A stretch of DNA of 64,000 nucleotides from the NCBI RefSeq assembly GCF_008831285.2, contig NC_045139.1, positions 2,302,704 through 2,366,703 of the forward strand. Direction: 5' to 3'. Each line of letters opens with the position of its first letter. Position 1 is the first letter of the stretch. This document shows, piece by piece, positions 55,393 through 64,000 of this stretch. This DNA is from Nymphaea colorata (lineage: Eukaryota; Streptophyta; Magnoliopsida; Nymphaeales; Nymphaeaceae). The notes beneath the pieces are model-generated. The model saw nothing but the letters and a program-made list of their open reading frames with translations, ran no database searches and had not been told where the DNA came from. A program made the translations under genes and the position numbers.

Positions 55393-58300
55393 CGCAGGTT
55401 GGAGCACCTCCCGAGATAGCGTCGCTGTTAGAAGAGATACGACGAGAGAACGATGCCTGCAAGGCTAGTGCAGTCACCGGTTGCGTAGGAGCGGACCCTG
55501 AGCTCGACGAGTTCATGGTAGGCACCGCTTCTCCCTTTCTCCTTTTACCGGCCTCCGTGCCTCAAGAACCGCGTGGGATGGAAGATAATCAGTGTAGGAT
55601 AAAAGCAGGCTGGGTACAGACGAAGGTCTGATTTTCTCTTCTGTTCTCTTCTTTTTCCTGAGCCGTTCATTTGCTGTTGTCTTTTGTTCCTTAGGAATCC
55701 TACTTTGAGATCTTGGTGAAGTATAAGTCGGATCTCACGAAGCCCTTCGACGAGGCTACCACGTTCTTGAACAAGATTGAGAGGCAGCTGAGGAACCTGT
55801 GCAGCGGTACGACGGAAAGAAACTGTGGTTCTGGTATGAGATGGCATCTCTCCTTCTACTTCTTTCCTTCTTCTGTTTTCCGTTATTTTACAAACTCGTG
55901 TTCTTGTTCTGGTAAGGTTCTGGGCGCTTGAACTGCGTTCATCTGCTCCGGGTTCTTGGTTTTACCTTTCGGTATCAAAGCGTTCGATACCTCTGCTTGC
56001 CAAATATTTTGCCTGCCCAAGCATGCCCTGGACACCCTCGCTTTTTCGTGTCCGTAGATATTGGTGCGTGTATGTGCACCGATCGAGCGCACGCATTGGC
56101 ATGTATCCTTGGGGATGTGTGTGTGTGCTGTTGTGCAGGGTACGCCTTATCAATGGACATGAACGCTTAATTTTTCTCCTCGATTTGATGTCGATTAGTT
56201 GAATCTGCTCCGTCGGGTTGAACCAATGAACGCTCCTGTCAAGTTTCAACTTTTTCCTGTGTTCTGCTATTGAGTCGCTAAATTTCATTGTTGTGCTTTA
56301 GGCATATTCGATTTCTAGTTTCTTTGTACTGCTGCCAGGCTATTCATATTATGTTCTTGTGCAATATACTAATGGGAATCTGATTCATTTTGTTGTGGCG
56401 TGATACACTGAAACTATGACCTCATGTACCCATTAAAGCTATTTTCCTTCTTAGTTACAGTAGTGGCTTTTGAAATTTATGTTTCGCAAACCACTTGAGT
56501 ATCTATTCTCTTATTAAATAAGACGTGATTTCAGCATTTTTACTTTATTGATAAATTTTGGAAAAGGAAGTTCTGCTTGCTGTGTGTGGTGTGGTGTCTC
56601 TATTTTCGCAATGGCTCTCATGTTTATTTGTTCTGGTATCAAAGTTTGCAGAAATATTACTAGTGGATCTTATTGCTTCCTTTGTCCATTCTGATGGTTG
56701 TGCATGTGGGTTGCTTTCTCATTATGATATGTTTTCTAATTGATGGAAATTGCTCAAATTGATGTTATTCTACTCTCATCTTTGAATGTGCAGTAAACAA
56801 GAAATGTTTATATATTTGATAGAGCTTTATAATTTTGTTGCATTCAATTTTCTAAATATGTCATGCCTAATTGGCACAGCGTTTTTTTTTTTTTTTAAGG
56901 TTGTTTGGTTTATTGAATCTTCTTTTTACTTGAGTTGTATTTGTGTTTTTTTGTTGTATTGTTGATTTTTTCAAATTATATTGCTTCTAGATCCTTATAT
57001 TGTACCAAGTGGATGCATTATGTTGCTTCTAGATTTGAAGATATTTTCACATCTTAAACTTTTTTTGACCAAAACTCTTTTGTTGACTTGGCTTCCAAGA
57101 GAGTATTTCTTTGACTGTTAATTGCTTGCCTAGTGTTGTTTGGTGCTTTCACAGTTTCACCTTTGCTTGGGTTCTTTGTTGATATGTTTTTTTTTTTTGA
57201 GAATTGTGCATGTTGATCTTGCTTCTGGATCCTTATATTGTACCAAGTGAGTACATTATGTTGCTTCTAGATTTGAAAATATTTTCACATCGTGAACTTT
57301 TTTTTACCAAAACACTCTTGTGACTTCCCTTCCAGGAGAGTATTTCTTTGATTGTTGATTGTTTGCCTATTGTTGTTTGGTGCTTTCACGGTTTCATCTT
57401 TACTTGGGGGCTTTGTTCATAACTTCATGTTTTTTTTTCTATAATTGTACTAGTTGATCTTGCATCTCTACTTCTCTCGATAGCATTTTGTTTTTTGACT
57501 TTTCAAAATGGCATTTAATTCACCGAAGCTCAATGACTTTCGAGTTTTATTTATATGAATTTTTGGCTTTGCCTCTACTAGTTTGTCTCTACTGTATGTT
57601 AAGCCATTTGCATTATTTGATGGAAATATCAGGAATATTTTTCGTAGGTTTTATTTTGACAATTTTAGTGAGTTAGGATGATGATCTTAAAACCTTTGGC
57701 AAGCAGGGTGGGGTTTTCTAAAACTGTGTCTTCAATGTGTTCTGAATCCAGAGACATGCCTGAGATATTCTCAATGATTCATTGTAAGATCCACAAGGAT
57801 ATTCGCGAACATTAGAAAGATTTGGTTATTGGAGTAGAAAATTGGAGCAGTGTTTCACTCTTCAATTGTCGGTCATCTTCTATTTCTTAAATTTTTTACT
57901 GCCTTCAGTTATCTCTTGACTGGTCTTTTGGCAGAGATGTTATCTTTCATGATTTCATTTGGCTTGGCCTAAATATGTGGTGCACTATATTGGTTGATAT
58001 GTGCTTGATAAAGCTGATTTATGGCTGAATTGCATAGTCTGCCATTTGTACATCTTCCCGACTTAACAATCTTTTATTTTTTTTCCTGGATGAATCCAAA
58101 TTTCCCTTGCTCTGAAAGATAATGGCAGCAAAGCCATGGTGAACTATATAATACAATGCTTTGAGAGGCATGTCTTCCTGCAAGGGAATTGCATGTTTAT
58201 GTTGTGATGATGCTTGGTAAAGGGTCTTCTGCAGAGAAGTTGGTTTTAAGGTTTTTGATGTATGGTTGTGCACAGTACCTTGTTCTGTACTTGAGGTGTT

Positions 58301-59286
58301 TAATGTGGGACTACTGGTGGTCAATAAAATAAATCCGGTTTTTGCTAGTGTTTGAGCAGCAGTGCTTTCATTTTTAAACGTTTCCTTTGTTGATTATTTT
58401 TCATTAAAAATGTAGTTTTTCTAGTGACAGCTAGTAATCTTTTCAGGCTAATGTTGAGGCAACCTGTTTGCATATAAGTCATAAAATTTGTGTGTCACTA
58501 TATGTATGGAGGAGGAAAGTTGGTTCTGCTCATTTTAGATGTGCCACCATCTATTTAATGTGTTGCATGTTCTTTTAATTTGTCATCTCTTTGTACTTTG
58601 ATTGTTCTTAAAATTGTATTTCATTTTTTTTTATCGTTTGTGCATTGATATTAATTTGAACTGATTTGTGTGTTTAGATGAACAGGCTGGTTCTTCCGAT
58701 GATGAATTGAGTGCTGGGGAAGTGGAAACCCAAGATTCAAATCCACGCAGTCAAGAGCATGACCTCAAAGAGAAACTTCTTCGTAAATACAGTGGTTACT
58801 TGAGCAGCTTGAAACAAGAATTCTCCAAGAAGAAGAAAAAGGGGAAGCTACCAAAAGAAGCCAGACAGATGCTGCTTGACTGGTGGAATTTGCACTACAA
58901 GTGGCCATATCCAACAGTATGTTTATTTTATTACATCCTTACTAATCAAGTTTTATGGTACACTGTGGGACATGAAATTGCGATTGGGTGGGTTATAGGG
59001 TGTGTCTTCGTTTTTTCTTCTACTTTGTTGTTTATATGTGCATGCCTCCCAGCAAAATGCTCTACTACGGGCTTCCTGTGTGCTCGTTTGAATTGTTGAA
59101 AGATTATTATCTTTTTATTTGAATCAGGAAGCTGACAAGATTGCACTAGCGGAGTCGACCGGATTGGACCAGAAACAGATCAACAATTGGTTTATAAATC
59201 AGAGAAAGCGCCACTGGAAGCCATCCGAAAGCATGCAATTTGCTGTGATGGATAGCCTGTCTGCGCCTTTCTATGACGAAGACTGA
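53977..59286 (+). CDS. class I KNOX homeodomain transcription factor (KNAT2/KNAT6-like)
   Basis: Nuclear TALE homeodomain regulator of meristem identity and boundaries. Five exons: 53977-54330, 55398-55517, 55695-55833, 58678-58916, 59128-59286; phases 0, 0, 1, 0; about 336 residues. Exon 1 ends in KNOX1 ([23 protein letters not shown]); exons 2-3 finish KNOX1 and carry KNOX2 (DPELDEFM, then [20 protein letters not shown]). Exon 4 has an acidic [12 protein letters not shown] stretch, the ELK domain (here [20 protein letters not shown]) and the homeodomain start with the TALE KWPYP. Exon 5 has the recognition helix ([15 protein letters not shown]). The 2844-bp intron 3 fits class I KNOX genes. 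The short acidic tail after HWKPSE and the DLK form of ELK point to the KNAT2/KNAT6 clade, less firmly. All frames are intact. Confidence 0.95.
54331..55397 (+). other. KNOX intron 1 with two CT microsatellites
   Basis: GTAATT donor and GCGCAG acceptor. Contains (CT)n at 54855-54893 and a second CT/TG run at about 55330-55392, ending four bases before the acceptor's CAG, where it acts as the polypyrimidine region. Confidence 0.9.
55834..58677 (+). other. KNOX intron 3 (2844 bp) with a 238-bp tandem duplication
   Basis: GTATGA donor and TTTAG acceptor. AT-rich and T-rich with no coding segment. Large third introns are a class I KNOX trait and in several species hold regulatory sequence; whether this one does cannot be judged here. 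Confidence 0.85.
56981..57458. repeat. 238-bp tandem duplication inside KNOX intron 3
   Basis: ATCCTTATATTGTACCAAGTG occurs at 56991 and 57229. Flanking landmarks (TTATGTTGCTTCTAGATTTG, ATATTTTCACATC, GAGAGTATTTCTTTGA, TTGTTTGGTGCTTTCAC) recur in order at the same offset. The copies differ by scattered substitutions and small indels. Confidence 0.9.
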
Positions 59287-61850
59287 GGTGGACATCCTCC
59301 TTTCCTCGATGTATATAATACCTGTTTTGTTGTTGAAACTCATTGAGTGCAATCCAATGCATTCTTTGATATTTGTATGCTTCCTCTGTCGTGAAAATAG
59401 CATGATGGATGGGCTTCAAGGTTGATGTATTTATGCTTTATACTCCTGTTTCTGGCATCCCTTCCTTGTTAGCAGTCTCCATTTTTAAAGCGTTTGGATG
59501 CATTGTTTGTTCACAAACTTGCAGCACACTTGTGCCTTCTGATTCGACCCTGCCAGGTGAATCGAATAAACCCCAAATCTTTCCTACTTCGAATCCTGAT
59601 AGCTTGTATATATGCTATGATTCTGTGTTGCGAGCTAGACCAATTTGGTGCGTAAGATTGAGCGGCGTTGGCCTAGTATGGTAGCGTTGGGGTTGTATTG
59701 ATGTGTGTTTGCGAACTTAAAACCCACTGTGGTTGATGGATGTTTGCCACTGTTTTATTTCCTCCTTGGAACCTAGTGAGGGAGACGAGTAGAGCCGGTC
59801 CAACGCTTAGCAAAGTGATTCGGGCTCGTTCGAACCTTTTAATTTTATATTCGTCGAGAACTTTATGTCCATCCATATTGGAAATCAACAATATTTTATA
59901 TTTTGACATTTTAAGAACTCTTAGCAACATGCTTTGAGCTTTTAAGATTGGTCCTGGTGACATATGAAGAGTTTTTTAAGTGTCTTTGTATTTAAGAGAA
60001 TGTTTGGAAATACACTAAAAGTTTTGAAGTATAGAGAGATGAGTTATATATATATAGCTGAGTCGTTCTTCAATACTTGACAGTCCGGCTTAATGATGTT
60101 TTTAATCGGGTTGGACCATGATGTTTTGCCTTTTTATCATATATATGCACACATGTATGCGTATGTATGTACATATATGTATTTGTATATGTGTATTTGT
60201 ATGTACATCAGTTGGAAGCCAGTTCTACCTCCTGATTTTAAAACTGGGTCGTGTAGTTGGTGAGAGTGGGAAGACCAAAATTGGGTTCTTTTTCATAACC
60301 CACAAAGTTCCAAAAAACTTTATATCAACTGGTCCGTAATCAGATGTAAAAAGGCAATCTATATGTTCAATTAAACAGTTAAAAAGTGGACTCGTATGTT
60401 TTGATTGGCTTCTGTAATCTAATTGAGAAGTTATTTCTTTTCAAGACTATATTGTACTTTGTGATCTGTTGATTCGGTTCTGTTGAATATGGATTGGCCA
60501 TTTAAGTGCTCTGTGCACCTGGTTAGGGTGGGGCGGCCTACACGGCTCTTCCCATTGGAGTTCCCTTCTATCTGGATTCCAGAAAAAGCTAGCCGCTAGC
60601 CTTCTCAGTAAAGCAGGTAAGCTAAAACATAAAGGCTGCCATTAATTTTTCTCTTTTCTTTCTGGTTAGAATCACATCTGAGGTGACGCGAGTCTGCTGC
60701 TTGTCTGCCTGTTGTGAAAAGGCAGCCATTTGTTTACACTTTACATATTACATTTGACAAAACAGGACATAATTCACATGTCTTTTTTCATAAAATATAG
60801 TGAAATAATATATATATATATATAAATAAAGAAAAATATGATGAACATTTTATTACCTAACATTATTATTTGATATACTCTTCTCATTGCTTTTGTTCTC
60901 CACACTATCTTCGTGAATAGTTGCAGTCACCATTCATTCAACTAGATTTGATGAAAATTGTTTGCTTCTTTAATTTTAAGGAGATTCAAAGGTAGAGATT
61001 AAGTTGAAAAAAAAGTAAAATCCATTGATATTTTTAGGAGACTGAAATACCTCTCTCAATGGTGGATACAAATACAAATGAGTTTTCTTAAAAGAGATTA
61101 CTTGCATTCTTTGAGGGGTATTTCTGTTTTCTAAAAGTACAACTAAGGTTTCTATATTTTCATCATAATTTCTACGACATGATTTTTTTTTAAATCAGTG
61201 GTCAAGATAATTCTTATTACGGTATATTAGGGTATGGCATCAAATAAATAAATAAATATTTATTGCTCTTGTCTCAGATAGTTGTTGAATAGTGAAATTT
61301 TAAAAAATTATTTTTAAAAGGGCCATAAATCGCTGTTAAAACCACCGTAAATTATAGCGACATTATAAACAATGGTTAATATTAATTTAGACACCATTTT
61401 TAATGACAAAATTTTAAATTTAAAGAACCTAACAAGATCCAACGGACAACAACATCAAACTCTGGATCTCGTGGATATGTAGATTTCTGTGTGTATGGAT
61501 ATTATGAAAACCGTACTTCAGTTTCTACAAATTCAATTTAGAAAACTCTCTGTTTCGTGGGAAAATAATAACTAAACCCAAGTGCAATGGTGACACAATC
61601 AATTGATTTGTTTTATGAACCTGACTTTATTCTACACCTATGATTTTATCGAGTCTTTTGTAAATTTAGTTAAATTTGGAGAGATAAACATAATGGGAAT
61701 AGTTATTCAACTTGGTTGACAATATCGACATTCACCTAGTGAGGATCTATTTGATGGCATTTGAGCCATCATGGTGGATCACTGAGAGAAAAAAATGAGA
61801 AATAAGTGATATATATTCTCTTAATATAACATTCATTTATAGCTTTCTTC
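59287..61850. other. KNOX 3' flank and intergenic DNA
   Basis: Probable 3' UTR followed by AT-rich DNA with TA and TG dinucleotide runs (60045-60052, 60130-60200, 60808-60824). No gene recognised. Confidence 0.45.
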
Positions 61851-61857
61851 TTTTATT

Positions 61858-61858
61858 T

Positions 61859-61889
<31 letters not shown>

Positions 61890-61986
61890 TTGTCTTGTCA
61901 CTTTTAGTTTTTCAAGAAAAAATGGTGATGGATGGTTTGGTCTCAAGAGTCACAAAGTTGTTTAATCCTTAATGATGGACAGTTGA

Positions 61987-62023
<37 letters not shown>
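61858..62023. repeat. (TA)n and (GA)n microsatellites
   Basis: TA run at about 61858-61882 and a perfect GA run at 61991-62023. Confidence 0.95.
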
Positions 62024-62026
<3 letters not shown>

Positions 62027-62279
62027 TGATACATATTCTCATGATTTGATATAAGTTCAAGATTTTGTTCTTTGATTTTCAATCCTAATAGAGTTTGCGT
62101 CCCTTATGAGTTAGCAATTATATTTGTAGGTTAGATTGTAAAAGGTTTTTTTATTGCGAAGGTCGAATTTTGTGAACTTGTATAATTCAATCTAGATATC
62201 TTGAAGAATAGACACATGATTTCAGGATAGAGTTTGATGTTTTTATGTTGTTAATAAATCTGGACGAACAGGGCAGCCG

Positions 62280-62465
62280 ATTTGTTTAACCCACTTTAAT
62301 TTTTTCGCTTTCACTTAACCCAAACTGGGGATCTCCGTTCAGTCACGAAGTCGCCCACCCACACGTAAGCGTAGGCACTGGGCTAGCCGGCGAGTACCAG
62401 GTACCTGACCCGAGCCTGAAAAAAAGAGCATTGGGCGTGGGTTCGATAACAGTTTTTAATATATA

Positions 62466-62501
<36 letters not shown>

Positions 62502-62660
62502 TATATTTTATTATGATTTTTAATATTTATATATTATTTTATATTAAAAATATGTATTTTGTATTTTAATTGGGCCGGGCCCGGGCTTTGGATGTAGGAC
62601 TGAACCGAGCTCGACTTCTTATCGGGCCGGGCTGGCTCGATGCCCAGGCTTACTCGTAGG
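62280..62660. repeat. GGGCCGGGC-rich dispersed repeat with a central AT microsatellite
   Basis: GC-rich ends (GAGTACCAGGTACC... and GGGCCGGGCCCGGGC...) flank an AT-rich core with (AT)n at about 62468-62497. Relatives lie at 45520-45790 and about 63690-63930. The family is unknown to me; it looks like a non-autonomous transposon. Confidence 0.55.
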
Positions 62661-63448
62661 CACAGCTTCCACAGCAAAACCACGTGAATCAAAGCAGACT
62701 CTTCAAGATAGATTACCCGTATAACTTAGTTGGTGAGGTTAAGGGCTCGTGAAAATGCGTCTCTTGTGAGCATTAGCTTATGTTTTTTAAGCATAACATC
62801 ATTGTACTAAGTTGAATGGTGTACCGCTGTCCTCGGAACTCTGTAGACTGTAAAGGGAATAGGGGTTTCAAGTTTTATTAATTTTCAAAGTGGTGGGTTG
62901 TTGACTTCCTTCTCAAGATAGATAACAACATATAAAACTATAAAAAGTCTAATACTTTGCACGCTTGTTTTAATTTTTTTTGTTTAGATTTTTTTTCTGT
63001 TTAGCCGTAAAAGCAAATAAATTACCATGGGTTTTTATTTTGCCAAAATTTGATTGTGTGCTTGTAAAATTGTCAATTAAATGGGAGGATGTCCTAAATA
63101 GTAAATCCTGTTCGGATTTGAAAGCAGATCGAATTACTTAAAAAAGTTTTTACATCTCTTAAGAGAAAAGACTCTATTCAAATTGGGTTCGTATTCAAAG
63201 TTAAATATATCTGATTATATGTGGATTCAGATTTAGGTTAAAAAAGTGTTCTTATATGCCTTCTTTTTCAAAGTCGGATGTTAACATATTGTAATGCGAT
63301 TCTGATTGGATCAAAAGGCTAAACTTGAATTCCGATTTAAAAATTGGATTCCAATCGGACTTAAATTGGTGAACTCACATTTGAGTATAATATAGACATA
63401 ACTGCATTCTTATTCAAATTGGTCCAATTTGAAGAATTGATAATGCAG

Positions 63449-63506
63449 ATATAAGGTACAGTAAGAGATTGTTGGTAATATAAGGTACAGTAAGAGATTG
63501 TTGGTA
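63449..63506. repeat. 29-bp perfect tandem duplication
   Basis: ATATAAGGTACAGTAAGAG... occurs at 63449 and again at 63478 with no differences. Confidence 0.95.
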
Positions 63507-63689
63507 ATAGTAATATTATGTTATTGTCGTATAAAAATGAAACAAATTTATACGCGATAATAAATGTGTCATGAATACACTTACATCATTTTAATTTTTT
63601 TTAAAGTAAATTTATGTTATAGTAACAATATGTTAATGTTGCTAAATCGCCAATAAAGCCAATTCAAATCCGATGAATTAACACTCGCG

Positions 63690-63930
63690 TTGGGTTGTAG
63701 TTGATTTGGCCGAGAGACAAGCTGTATGTAGCCGAGCTTGACTGTACCCTTAACCCTGACTCATTCAGGGGCTGGGCCCCAGCTATGCCGAGTCTGCTGG
63801 CGAGTAAGGATTGACATCGGGCTAAGCCGCCTTGGTAAGAACCGGGTTTGGGCCCACTGGATCTCTGAAACTTAGACTCAATATCCGAAACCCGGATTCA
63901 GGTTTGGCTCGGCCAGTTATAATAAAAAAA
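63690..63930. repeat. GCCGAGC/GGGCTGGG-rich dispersed repeat
   Basis: Same composition style as 45520-45790 and 62280-62660, followed by an AT-rich core that runs to the window edge. Probably a cut-off copy of the same family. Confidence 0.4.
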
Positions 63931-64000
63931 TAAAAATTTAAAGATAAAAATATATTTTTAATAATAAAATATATATTATTATTAATAAAAAATATTTTTT

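Noticed and set aside
62700..62780. tRNA-like stretch (TTAGTTGGTGAGGTTAAGGGCTCGTG)
   Set aside because: No acceptor-stem pairing and no T-loop GTTCRANNC in position; not a tRNA gene.

Overview
This window is nuclear DNA from a flowering plant. It has spliced genes with GT-AG introns, TIR-NBS-LRR (TNL) resistance genes, a class I KNOX homeobox gene, a Ty1/copia LTR retrotransposon and AT-rich, microsatellite-rich intergenic DNA. TNL genes are essentially absent from grasses and most other monocots, so a eudicot, magnoliid or early-diverging angiosperm is likely. The species cannot be named from the sequence.

Layout. (1) 1-5188: the 3' part of a plus-strand TNL gene (NB-ARC, linker, LRR and C-terminal exons); its TIR exon lies upstream of the window. 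(2) 6169-7019: a small graveyard holding three GC-rich foldback units, a broken RT/RNase H remnant of an endogenous caulimovirid and a scrap of a CLV1/BAM-type receptor kinase. (3) 7483-16892: a second plus-strand TNL gene with an N-terminal membrane anchor before the TIR and a very long LRR exon. Two single-base frameshifts, both in homopolymers, flank its RNBS-D motif. (4) 17496-22655: a young copia element with 329-bp LTRs differing at one base and a perfect GCCTT target duplication. It has a gag frameshift and lacks the protease. (5) About 17020-34655: a tandem segmental duplication. Copy A (to about 29634) carries the copia element and a decayed GH17 beta-1,3-glucanase on the minus strand. 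Copy B (about 29635-34655) lacks both apart from the glucanase tail. (6) 34656-41800: gene-poor, repeat-rich DNA, including a 4 x 42-bp minisatellite. (7) 41823-43725: an intact two-exon WD40 gene, probably DPH7 (diphthamide pathway). (8) 43726-53500: more gene-poor DNA with dispersed repeats. (9) 53977-59286: a complete five-exon class I KNOX gene, most like the KNAT2/KNAT6 clade. (10) 59287-64000: repeat-rich DNA.

The first 34 kb behaves as a fast-evolving immune-receptor cluster: two non-identical TNLs head to tail, internally amplified LRR modules, gene debris and a local tandem duplication. The last third holds two conserved single genes, one for translation-factor modification and one for meristem regulation. 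All exon borders are read from splice consensus and reading phase; no transcript evidence was available.
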